Below, piece by piece: positions 13,857 through 20,401 of a stretch of DNA of 25,188 nt. Every line of letters begins with the position of its first letter. Positions within the stretch are counted from its first letter, which is position 1. The position numbers were made by a program, and so were the translations under genes. This DNA is from a virus: positions 1-25,188 of the IMG/VR virus record IMGVR_UViG_3300042309_001530; one strand, given 5' to 3'. The notes under the pieces are model-generated. The model was not told where the DNA came from and did no database searches. It saw nothing but the letters and a program-made list of their open reading frames with translations.

Positions 13857-15521
13857 TTATGCTTCGCAAGATTTACATGTTAAGATTGACCTAGCCAATT
13901 CTTGTGCGGGATTTGCGCTTCTTTGATAATATAAAGATTTAATACCTTGCTCCCAAGCAAAAATCATAAGTTCGTTTACTTCTTTAGGTTTTGTATTAGG
14001 CGGAATCATTAGGTTCAAACTTTGTCCTTGATCGATATATTTTTGTCTTTGTGCCGCCTGAATGACAATTTCTTTTTGAGAAATTTCACCAAATGTTTTA
14101 AACACATCCTTTTCTTCTTGTGTCAAAAATTCCAAGTGTTGTACGCTTCCACCTTTAACTAAGATAGACTTCCATGTATCATCATCATCTTTTCCTTTTT
14201 CTCTTAAAAGTTTTTTAAGAAAAGGATTTTTATATGTGAACTTACCTTTCGCCAAATCTTTTACAAAATAGTTACTATTCAGCGGTTCTATACTTGGAGA
14301 AACTTGACCGAGAATAAAGCTTGATGATGTTGTAGGGGCAACTGCTAATGTGGTAACGTTACGTCTAAGATATTCTAGTTTATTATCTTTATAATAAATT
14401 GGCGCAGATCCAAAAATACTTGCTAATTTAGCAGTTGCTATATCCGCTTTGTTTCTAATAAAAAACCAAATTTGACTGTTGAGTAATTTCGCATCCATCG
14501 ATTCAAAAGCAATCATTTTGGATTGAAGTAAAGAATGCCAACCTAAAACACCAACACCCAAGGCTCTTTGATTTGTTGCAAACTTTCTAGGAGCTTCCAT
14601 GAATTTTATGCCTTCTGTTTTATTAATAAATTCTGTCATTACGGCATCAAGAAAATAAATTAATATTTCTACCGCATCAGTATCTTTCCATTCTTCCCAC
14701 TTTTCTAGATTCATAGATGAAAGATCACAAACAAATGATTCATCTTCATTATTTGAAAGCATAATTTCGCTGCACAAATTTGAATTATTAATTTTATAAT
14801 TTTTTTCTTTATAAATTTCTGGTGCCTCATTATTAGCATTGTCACTAAAGAAAATATACGGATATCCCGATTCAAATCTCTTTTTGATAACAAGCCCCCA
14901 AATTTTTCTTGCTTCTTTATCACCATCGATCATTTTTTTCATCCATTCATCGGAAACACAAACACCAATCGAAAGATTTTGAATCGCATGACCCTCTCCT
15001 CTAATCTGCAAAAATTCTTCGATGTCTGGATGGTCGATTGGGAGATATGCGGCGAAAGAGCCTCTACGAACATTTCCCTGTGAAACAACTTCCATAAGTT
15101 TATCATAAAGTTCCATAAAGTGGACTGCACCTGTTGATTCGCCTCCAGATGAAATTGGTGTTCCTCTAGCTCTCAAATCTCCAAAAAATGCTGATGTCCC
15201 CCCACCATGCTTTGTCATTAAAGCGACTTCCGAAACCTTTTCCATGATTGCTTCCATAGTATCGCCCACATAAGACCCAAAGCATGAAATAGGAAGACCT
15301 CTTGCTCTTCCAAAATTTGCCCAGATAGGAGAACTTATAGAATAAAACCCTTTATGCATATAATCAACAAATTTATCGACAAATTCTTTCATATTAAGAT
15401 ATTTTCCTGCGGTTTCCGCCATATCTTGAATTCTTTGTTCTGGTGTTTCTCCCTCTAATAAATAACCTCTTTCGAGAAATTTACGAGAATCTTTATTAAG
15501 CCAATATATTTCTTTGTTCAT
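13857..15521 (-). CDS. nrdA: Ribonucleotide reductase class I, alpha subunit
   Basis: NrdA reduces ribonucleoside diphosphates to deoxy forms with the radical-carrying NrdB. At 554 residues it is short: it starts directly in the catalytic barrel (FLERGYLLEGETPEQRI) and lacks the N-terminal ATP-cone, so the dATP on/off switch is absent. Visible features are PISCFGSY and VCDLSSMN (the two Cys oxidised in each turnover), NLCSEIML (the thiyl-radical Cys), QGNVRRGSFAAYLP, GVGVLGWHSLLQSK and SLYYQRSAN (the Tyr pair of the radical path). The C-terminal TCKSCEA is the Cys pair that re-reduces the active site. nrdB lies upstream on the same strand, but three other genes separate them. The first 26 bases overlap the end of the small coiled-coil gene at 15496. 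Confidence 0.95.
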   Translation of the reverse strand: MNKEIYWLNKDSRKFLERGYLLEGETPEQRIQDMAETAGKYLNMKEFVDKFVDYMHKGFYSISSPIWANFGRARGLPISCFGSYVGDTMEAIMEKVSEVALMTKHGGGTSAFFGDLRARGTPISSGGESTGAVHFMELYDKLMEVVSQGNVRRGSFAAYLPIDHPDIEEFLQIRGEGHAIQNLSIGVCVSDEWMKKMIDGDKEARKIWGLVIKKRFESGYPYIFFSDNANNEAPEIYKEKNYKINNSNLCSEIMLSNNEDESFVCDLSSMNLEKWEEWKDTDAVEILIYFLDAVMTEFINKTEGIKFMEAPRKFATNQRALGVGVLGWHSLLQSKMIAFESMDAKLLNSQIWFFIRNKADIATAKLASIFGSAPIYYKDNKLEYLRRNVTTLAVAPTTSSSFILGQVSPSIEPLNSNYFVKDLAKGKFTYKNPFLKKLLREKGKDDDDTWKSILVKGGSVQHLEFLTQEEKDVFKTFGEISQKEIVIQAAQRQKYIDQGQSLNLMIPPNTKPKEVNELMIFAWEQGIKSLYYQRSANPAQELARSILTCKSCEA

Positions 15522-15672
15522 GATTTAGTTTTTCAATAATTTTATCTTTAATTTCAATTTGTTTTTCTAACTGTTTAATTTTAGCTAATAATTCTTCTAT
15601 AGTTTCTTGTTGGGTATTTCTCCAAGAGGAAGCCAATTCATCAGCTGTCATATCCGATTTAAATGTTATCAT
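15496..15672 (-). CDS. Small coiled-coil protein (58 aa) between the M14 gene and nrdA
   Basis: The protein starts MITFKSDMTADELASSW and then forms a heptad-like helix (TIEELLAKIKQLEKQIEIKDKIIEKL). Its ATG overlaps the TGA of the M14-type gene (ATGA), and its last 26 bases overlap the start of nrdA, so the three genes are tightly coupled. It is not recognised. A Zwf- or SlyX-like small coiled coil is possible, but nothing specific supports this. The start is fixed by the overlap. Confidence 0.65.
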   Translation of the reverse strand: MITFKSDMTADELASSWRNTQQETIEELLAKIKQLEKQIEIKDKIIEKLNHEQRNILA

Positions 15673-16235
15673 ATCAAACTGTTTATGATTGCAATTAATG
15701 TATCAACTCTTGTTTGTATATCTTCCGTGGAAGAGGGAGTTTCTAAAGTGCAGTATGGAATGTTTCTTTTTTTCAATGCTATTTCAAGAGATCCTTTATA
15801 CGGTTGTTGTCCATTTGTAATCACACCATCATCAGTTATATCATTATGAGCTTTAGTTGTCAATTTTATTTTACTTTTAGCTAAGGAGTTTTTCACTTTA
15901 TCTTCTATGTCCGATGAACAGTAAGCATAAACACCATCTGCTTCGTCATCTTCATGTAAAGATATAACAAGTTTAGGATTTATTTTTTCTATTTCCGCAA
16001 GCAATCTATCTTGTAAATCATTTTTATCATCGGTATCAAAATGTCTATTTGGATCTTCGCTACCAATTCTTCTTTTGTTTGTTTTGTTGATGTTTGAAAA
16101 TACTTTAATGTTTGGTTTATTTTTAAAAAATTGTGCAGCTAAATCTCCCGCTGGTTCATCACCATGTAATCCACTTATGATTACATAATCATAATCTGAA
16201 TTTAAAATTTGTTCGACTAAAAAATCGAATTTCAT
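15669..16235 (-). CDS. M14-type zinc carboxypeptidase / amidase-like protein
   Basis: This 188-aa protein carries the metal site of the M14 (AstE/AspA-like) family: SGLHGDEPAG (H24-x-x-E27), EDPNRHF (the D-x-N-R substrate-binding segment, R64), SLHEDD (H94, third ligand) and LETP (E165, the catalytic base). Family members remove C-terminal residues or acyl groups from small substrates, including murein peptides, so a role in peptidoglycan or amino-acid-derivative hydrolysis is possible; the substrate cannot be read from sequence. The first residues (MKFDFLVEQIL) resemble the short CTS-type N-termini of the window. A perfect inverted repeat (16248-16268) lies 12 bases upstream of the ATG. A degenerate paralogue lies at 5619-6068. 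Confidence 0.8.
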   Translation of the reverse strand: MKFDFLVEQILNSDYDYVIISGLHGDEPAGDLAAQFFKNKPNIKVFSNINKTNKRRIGSEDPNRHFDTDDKNDLQDRLLAEIEKINPKLVISLHEDDEADGVYAYCSSDIEDKVKNSLAKSKIKLTTKAHNDITDDGVITNGQQPYKGSLEIALKKRNIPYCTLETPSSTEDIQTRVDTLIAIINSLI

Positions 16236-16247
16236 ATTATATATAGT

Positions 16248-16268
16248 GTTGTATATGAAATATACAAC
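16248..16268. promoter_or_regulatory. Perfect inverted repeat, operator-like, upstream of the M14-type gene
   Basis: The arms GTTGTATAT and ATATACAAC are exact reverse complements around a three-base centre GAA. The site lies 12 bases upstream of the ATG at 16235. There is no T-run on either side that would make it a terminator. TTGACA lies just upstream on the minus strand (16269-16274), but no good -10 box follows at the right distance. An operator or an mRNA hairpin is possible. Confidence 0.5.
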
Positions 16269-16300
16269 TTGTCAATGAAAATTTAATTTTAAAACGTTAG

Positions 16301-16849
16301 TTAACGATCATAAGGAGATTCAAATTGTCCATAATATGGCTCATCATCCCCATATGAATCTGGTCCAGAATAATTATCTCTATATTTATTTTCTGCTCCA
16401 GAAACACCAGCGTCTTTTATTTCTTTCCAATTAATTTCTTCTGCTTTTGTTTTTAATGCTTTAATAATTGCATTATATTTTTCATCACCTATTTGTTCCG
16501 GTGTTATTACCACATTTTGACTCTCTTCTGTAGGATGTTGTAATATAAGCCTTATATTACTCCATTCATCATAATCAAATTCTATTTCATCATCACTACC
16601 CGGATCTGTCATTGTGTCGGGATATCCTTTGCGGATATAATAATATGTTATTAAATTTCCCGCTATGCTAAATTTTTTTCCGGATTTATTCTCTGGAAAA
16701 AATACTGAAACATCAATTTCTGGAGAATTTGTATTTTCCGTACCATCAAATTCCGATTCGTGTTGAAGTGTTTCATTTAAAATTTTAACAGGGTTTAAAA
16801 CTTTTTTAAAATATAAACTTTCTAATATTATTTGATCTTTGTTTCTCAT
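16301..16849 (-). CDS. CTS-type acidic hypothetical protein
   Basis: This 182-aa protein begins MRNKDQIILESLYFKKVLN and then KILNE|T, a possible prohead-protease site; the opening matches those at 694 and 3484. The rest is acidic with a beta-rich middle (KKFSIAGNLITYYYIRKGYP, then NIRLILQHP) and a Gly/Tyr/Asp-rich end (GPDSYGDDEPYYGQFE). It is not recognised. It has its own late box (CATAAATA) six bases upstream of the ATG although it sits between nrdB and nrdA, so it can be switched on late independently of them. Confidence 0.78.
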   Translation of the reverse strand: MRNKDQIILESLYFKKVLNPVKILNETLQHESEFDGTENTNSPEIDVSVFFPENKSGKKFSIAGNLITYYYIRKGYPDTMTDPGSDDEIEFDYDEWSNIRLILQHPTEESQNVVITPEQIGDEKYNAIIKALKTKAEEINWKEIKDAGVSGAENKYRDNYSGPDSYGDDEPYYGQFESPYDR

Positions 16850-16855
16850 ATAAAA

Positions 16856-16863
16856 TATTTATG
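16856..16863 (-). promoter_or_regulatory. Late-promoter-like box CATAAATA inside the nrd cluster
   Basis: On the minus strand CATAAATA lies six bases upstream of the ATG at 16849 and directly after the nrdB stop codon. Confidence 0.6.
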
Positions 16864-16864
16864 C

Positions 16865-17836
16865 TCAGAACAAGTCATCTTCTGTAAATGATTGATTCTT
16901 TTTGGAATATTCTACGGGTCTGGAATGAAAAAAATCGGTCATATTATTTCCCAATAATTCCTCTTCAAACCAAGTTGTGGAAGATAAAAGCTTTTTATCA
17001 ACATCAAATGCTTTTGGAAATTTTATTTGTTTTAAAGAATCATTAATTCTATTTTTTACAAATTCTTTTAAAACAGCAGCACTTAAACCTTCTTCTTGTA
17101 TTCCATTTACCATCCAATCGATAATTTTGGATTCCGAATCAAAAGCTTCTTTTGCTTCTTCTAAAATTTTCGCCACCAGTTCATCATCAAAAAGATCAGG
17201 ATATTCTTTACGAATTGTATTAATGATTTGAATGCCGACCAAAGCATGTATATTTTCTTCATTTCTTGTATATTTTACTTGTTGGTCTGTATCTTTCAAG
17301 ACATTTTTAAATCTGGCGAACCAGTTTATGACATAAAACTGTGAAAATAAAGAAACATTTTCAACAAATAAAGTGAAAAGAATCAAAGCATAAAGATATT
17401 GTTTTTTACTATCTTTGTAAAACCTGTGAGTATATTTTTTTAAATATTTTACTCTACCTTGAATCCAATCAAGTTTTAAATTTTCTTCAAATACTTTTTC
17501 TAAACCCAATGTCGAAATCAATCTTTCATATGCGTTGTTATGAATAACTTCAACATTTGCCATAACAAAACCTAAATCAGCTAAAGAAGGATGGGGTAAG
17601 TTCTCTCCTAATTTAGCCCAAAAGGTTTTTACAGCAACTTCTATTTGCCCGATTGCAGACAATGTTCTTACAATAATTTCTTTTTCTTGTTCTGTTAGTT
17701 TTACTTTGAATTGTTGTATATCAGACTTAAAAGAAAATTCTTTATCCGTCCAAAATCCATTATGCATAGATTCTATAAATTTATCTGTCCATGGGTATAA
17801 GTTTGGTTTACGCGAGATTTGTTCTTCGAATATCAT
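16865..17836 (-). CDS. nrdB: Ribonucleotide reductase class I, beta subunit
   Basis: NrdB carries the di-metal centre and tyrosyl radical used by NrdA. The 323-aa protein shows the ligands in order: GQIEVAVKTFW (E66, where many NrdBs have Asp), NVEVIHNNAY (E96, H99 and the radical Tyr103), LFVENVSLF (E159) and NEENIHALVG (E194, H197). The C-terminal tail (SFTEDDLF) is the usual docking peptide for NrdA. There is no N-terminal ATP-cone, unlike some NrdBs that pair with cone-less NrdAs, so the enzyme as encoded here appears to lack the overall-activity switch. The gene follows the HExxH protease gene with a nine-base gap. No late box lies upstream, fitting expression earlier than the CTS genes. 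Confidence 0.94.
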   Translation of the reverse strand: MIFEEQISRKPNLYPWTDKFIESMHNGFWTDKEFSFKSDIQQFKVKLTEQEKEIIVRTLSAIGQIEVAVKTFWAKLGENLPHPSLADLGFVMANVEVIHNNAYERLISTLGLEKVFEENLKLDWIQGRVKYLKKYTHRFYKDSKKQYLYALILFTLFVENVSLFSQFYVINWFARFKNVLKDTDQQVKYTRNEENIHALVGIQIINTIRKEYPDLFDDELVAKILEEAKEAFDSESKIIDWMVNGIQEEGLSAAVLKEFVKNRINDSLKQIKFPKAFDVDKKLLSSTTWFEEELLGNNMTDFFHSRPVEYSKKNQSFTEDDLF

Positions 17837-17845
17837 ATTTTTAAA

Positions 17846-18211
17846 TTATTTTTTTACTTTTTTATTTTTTCTTTTTTTTAAAATGTGTTTTTGTAATTCT
17901 GATTTATATATTTTATTGGATAAAATTTTTAAAAAATATGAATGATCCAAAACATCACATTTGTTTATTATTCTACTTTCCAAGTAACGAACATATGTTT
18001 CCGAATAATCGGGGTACAAATAGTGCAAACATTCGTGATATGCTGTGGGTAATACATCTTTCCTATAATCCAATTCTAAATCAGACCAATTGCAAAGTCC
18101 AACACAACCTTTCATTTTTCTAAAATTAAAAAAATCAAATGATTTTTGTTTTACCAGATTCAAACATTTTTCTTGAAGAATCTTCAATTGTCTGTTGTTT
18201 GGCTTTTTCAT
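17846..18211 (-). CDS. HExxH metalloprotease-like small protein
   Basis: This 121-aa protein has a zinc-protease motif, TAYHECLHYLYPDYSE (H-E-C-L-H, with a Glu eight residues after the second His). Similar [HExLH-x-x-x-P-D-x-x-E] proteins occur in tailed phages, where function is unknown. A GLCNW segment precedes the motif and the C-terminus is very basic (ILKKRKNKKVKK). It is the first gene of the long minus-strand run that continues with nrdB, starting next to the control region at 18212-18386. Whether it acts on host or phage protein is unknown. Confidence 0.7.
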   Translation of the reverse strand: MKKPNNRQLKILQEKCLNLVKQKSFDFFNFRKMKGCVGLCNWSDLELDYRKDVLPTAYHECLHYLYPDYSETYVRYLESRIINKCDVLDHSYFLKILSNKIYKSELQKHILKKRKNKKVKK

Positions 18212-18281
18212 TTAAAATATTTAGTTAAAATACAAAAAACAAAATAAAAATCATAACACGTTTACTTTAAACATAATATAA

Positions 18282-18301
18282 AATTTATTATATAATAAAT
18301 T
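18282..18301. repeat. 20-bp perfect palindrome (A/T only)
   Basis: AATTTATTAT is followed directly by its reverse complement ATAATAAATT, with no spacer. A/T-only palindromes arise more easily in such DNA, so the weight is moderate. Confidence 0.6.
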
Positions 18302-18317
18302 GTTTCATAAATTGTTT
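18295..18317 (+). repeat. Tandem direct repeat, 2 x 11 bp
   Basis: ATAAATTGTTT occurs at 18295-18305 and 18307-18317, a 12-base period. The first copy overlaps the 20-bp palindrome. It may be a binding site for a regulator or replication protein. Confidence 0.6.
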
Positions 18318-18330
18318 ATGGGTTGTTATA

Positions 18331-18338
18331 TATAAATA
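18331..18338 (+). promoter_or_regulatory. Late promoter TATAAATA upstream of the AAA ATPase gene
   Basis: A perfect TATAAATA, 48 bases upstream of the ATG at 18387. Confidence 0.55.
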
Positions 18339-18351
18339 TTTTTTAATTGTA

Positions 18352-18380
18352 TTGACAATATTTGTTGTCTTTAATATATT
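18352..18380 (+). promoter_or_regulatory. Sigma70-type promoter of the AAA ATPase gene
   Basis: TTGACA (18352-18357), a 17-base spacer and TATATT (18375-18380). Only six bases separate the -10 box from the ATG at 18387, so initiation at the usual distance would begin at or next to the start codon. A small inverted repeat (GACAA-tatttg-TTGTC, 18354-18369) overlaps the -35 box. Confidence 0.65.
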
Positions 18381-18386
18381 GTATAT

Positions 18387-19550
18387 ATGTCTGAAAAATT
18401 TTTCAACTACAAAAAACAAGAAAATTATTATGATAAGTCAGCCAGCAACAGTTTTCCGGTAAATCTTTATATTAGTAATACTTTTGGGTGTGCGCCTGTA
18501 TGTTTTTCGTGTGATGATATTTTCGATGAAGGGGCTTTAATTTTTTTAAAAAATAATTCATTATTAGTATCTTATACATGTAACGGTAAAATAGAATCAG
18601 TAACGGATTTTATAAATGATACTAGAGGCGGTTCATTTTTATTTTTTTACAAAAATGTTTTTGTGAATATTTCTAGAAAACATCATGATGATGGCGATGA
18701 TCATTTTTATAGTGATAGTGTTTCTAAATCATTGAATCAAAAAAATTTAGATAAAAAAAAGTTATATAATATACATTTTAAAGGTCCGGTAGATAGTGTC
18801 TTTCCTATAAAAGATTTTACACCATTTATTCATAAATCAAAAGATCCTCAAATTAATATTTTTGTAAAAAATTCATATGGCGAGTATAATTTTGAACCTT
18901 TAACCGTAAAACTTCCTAAAAATTTAAACTTGGATTTAAATTATGGTAAAAATTTTTCAACTATATCCAACAATATAATAAAAAAATTAAAAAAATCTGA
19001 ATGTGGTTTATTCATGTTTCATGGTCCAAGTGGAACAGGAAAATCTACTTTTATTAAATATTTATCCACAAAAGTAAATAGAGATTTTATTTACATCCCG
19101 AACACAATGCTTGAAACGTTTACTACGGATCCTACTTGTTTGCAAATGCTTATACAAAAATCAAATTCCGTTTTGGTTTTGGAAGATGCGGAAAAATTAA
19201 TTTTAAAACGACATGGTGATTCTTTAGATACATCTGGTGTGTCTACTATTTTAAATTTATCGGATGGTATAATGGGTGATATTTTAAATATATCTATTAT
19301 AATAACTTATAATTGTAATGCTACGGACATAGATCCAGCTTTAAGAAGAAAAGGTAGAATGAAAATTAACTATAAATTTGATCTTCTTTCTAAAAATGAT
19401 GCCATAGATTTAGCTAAAAAGTTAAACTATCCCGATTCTTTAATTGAAAAACAAATAACGGATTCCATGTCTCTAGCTGATATCTATAATTTAAATGATA
19501 TCAATTCATACGAAGTAGATGATAAACCAGACAAAAAAATGGGTTTTTGA
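18387..19550 (+). CDS. AAA-family ATPase
   Basis: This 387-aa protein has an N-terminal region (about 1-190) that is not recognised, followed by a C-terminal AAA module. It shows Walker A (GPSGTGKST, near residue 213), Walker B (LVLEDAEK, near 263), a sensor-1-like ITYNCN and an arginine-finger segment (PALRRKGRM). The combination of NVxxIDPALRRxGR-like and short overall length resembles Bcs1/FtsH-like AAA ATPases that remodel proteins. The RecB-like nuclease gene follows after one base (TGAtATG), which suggests the two proteins work together on DNA or on a protein-DNA complex. Both a sigma70-type and a late-type promoter lie upstream. Confidence 0.85.
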   Translation: MSEKFFNYKKQENYYDKSASNSFPVNLYISNTFGCAPVCFSCDDIFDEGALIFLKNNSLLVSYTCNGKIESVTDFINDTRGGSFLFFYKNVFVNISRKHHDDGDDHFYSDSVSKSLNQKNLDKKKLYNIHFKGPVDSVFPIKDFTPFIHKSKDPQINIFVKNSYGEYNFEPLTVKLPKNLNLDLNYGKNFSTISNNIIKKLKKSECGLFMFHGPSGTGKSTFIKYLSTKVNRDFIYIPNTMLETFTTDPTCLQMLIQKSNSVLVLEDAEKLILKRHGDSLDTSGVSTILNLSDGIMGDILNISIIITYNCNATDIDPALRRKGRMKINYKFDLLSKNDAIDLAKKLNYPDSLIEKQITDSMSLADIYNLNDINSYEVDDKPDKKMGF

Positions 19551-19551
19551 T

Positions 19552-20352
19552 ATGGATAGTATTTTTTTAAAGTTAGAGGAAGCGTTTTCTGATGTTTTTT
19601 TTATACAAAAAAATCATACATATAAAATAAAAGGAAACCCTTCTAAAAGTTCGGTTTCGGGTGTTATCAAAAAATACGAATCAGTTTTTGATTCACAGAA
19701 TATTTCAGAAAAAATAGCAAAAAAACGAGGGGTATCGCAATCGGAAATATTAGAAGAATGGGATTTTAAAAGAGAATATTCTTGTCATAAAGGATCCGAA
19801 TTTCATTTGTTTGTTGAAAATTTTTTAGCGAGAAAACAAATATCAATTGATGATGATAGTTTAAGTTTATTTTTTAATAAACATAAAAATTTTTTAAATG
19901 AAAATTCCATAAATACATATAAAGAAGAACTTAAAAAACTTATAAAAAATTTTATAATGTTTTATAATTGGTGGAAAAAAGATCATATATTGTTTAAGTC
20001 TGAGTTTGTAATCGGTGATGAACAGACTGGTATATGCGGCACTATAGATAATCTTTCGTATAATAAAAAGACAAATGAGTTTGTCATTTTTGATTACAAA
20101 ACAAACAAAGAAATAAAAAATAAAAATGAATACGGAGAAAAAATGCTTGGTATCTTATCACATTTAGATAAATGCGAATTTGTAAAATATAGTTTGCAGC
20201 TATCGTTGTATTCGACTATAATAGAAAAGATAACGTCTATAAAAATACCAAATTCATATATTATATGGGTTAATGGAGAAGATACGTTTGAGTGTATAAA
20301 AACATTAGATTTGAAAAAAGAATCGTTAATGATTCTTAATGATTTTTTGTAA
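19552..20352 (+). CDS. RecB/Cas4-like PD-(D/E)XK nuclease
   Basis: From the ATG at 19552 this is 266 residues. It shows the RecB-family nuclease order: GSEFHLFVENFL (an early His/Glu helix), FKSEFVIGD, GICGTIDNL (the first metal Asp), FVIFDYKTNKE (D-x-K) and YSLQLSLY (Q-x-x-x-Y, the motif shared by RecB, AddB and Cas4). Such enzymes cut or resect DNA ends. An in-frame ATG at 19519 would overlap the AAA gene by 32 bases; the start at 19552, one base after that gene's TGA, is preferred because such junctions recur here. Coupling with the AAA ATPase suggests a joint role in recombination or host-DNA degradation. Confidence 0.82.
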   Translation: MDSIFLKLEEAFSDVFFIQKNHTYKIKGNPSKSSVSGVIKKYESVFDSQNISEKIAKKRGVSQSEILEEWDFKREYSCHKGSEFHLFVENFLARKQISIDDDSLSLFFNKHKNFLNENSINTYKEELKKLIKNFIMFYNWWKKDHILFKSEFVIGDEQTGICGTIDNLSYNKKTNEFVIFDYKTNKEIKNKNEYGEKMLGILSHLDKCEFVKYSLQLSLYSTIIEKITSIKIPNSYIIWVNGEDTFECIKTLDLKKESLMILNDFL

Positions 20353-20359
20353 AAAAATG

Positions 20360-20374
20360 TAGATTTGTAATCTA
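20360..20374. repeat. Small inverted repeat between nuclease and scaffold-like genes
   Basis: TAGATT and AATCTA pair around TGT. No T-run follows, so it is a poor terminator; it may be an operator or a chance event. Confidence 0.3.
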
Positions 20375-20379
20375 TCAGG

Positions 20380-20387
20380 TGTAAATA
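20380..20387 (+). promoter_or_regulatory. Late-promoter-like box TGTAAATA
   Basis: TGTAAATA lies 14 bases upstream of the ATG at 20402. Confidence 0.5.
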
Positions 20388-20401
20388 TTCTTACAAACAT
20401 T

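Larger units (their letters stand above)
18212..18386. promoter_or_regulatory. Divergent intergenic control region
   Basis: This 175-base gap between the divergent HExxH and AAA genes has no credible ORF. It holds a 20-bp perfect A/T palindrome (18282-18301), a tandem 11-bp direct repeat (18295-18305 and 18307-18317), a perfect TATAAATA (18331-18338) and a sigma70-type promoter (18352-18380). It is the richest cluster of sequence signals in the window. Confidence 0.6.

Noticed and set aside
13849-13869. Upstream ATG of the lipoprotein gene
   Set aside because: It would overlap the nrdA stop and add seven residues before an otherwise ideal lipoprotein signal.
15607-15849. 80-aa plus-strand frame
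   Set aside because: Antisense to the M14-type gene and the small coiled-coil gene, both supported by motifs or by junctions.
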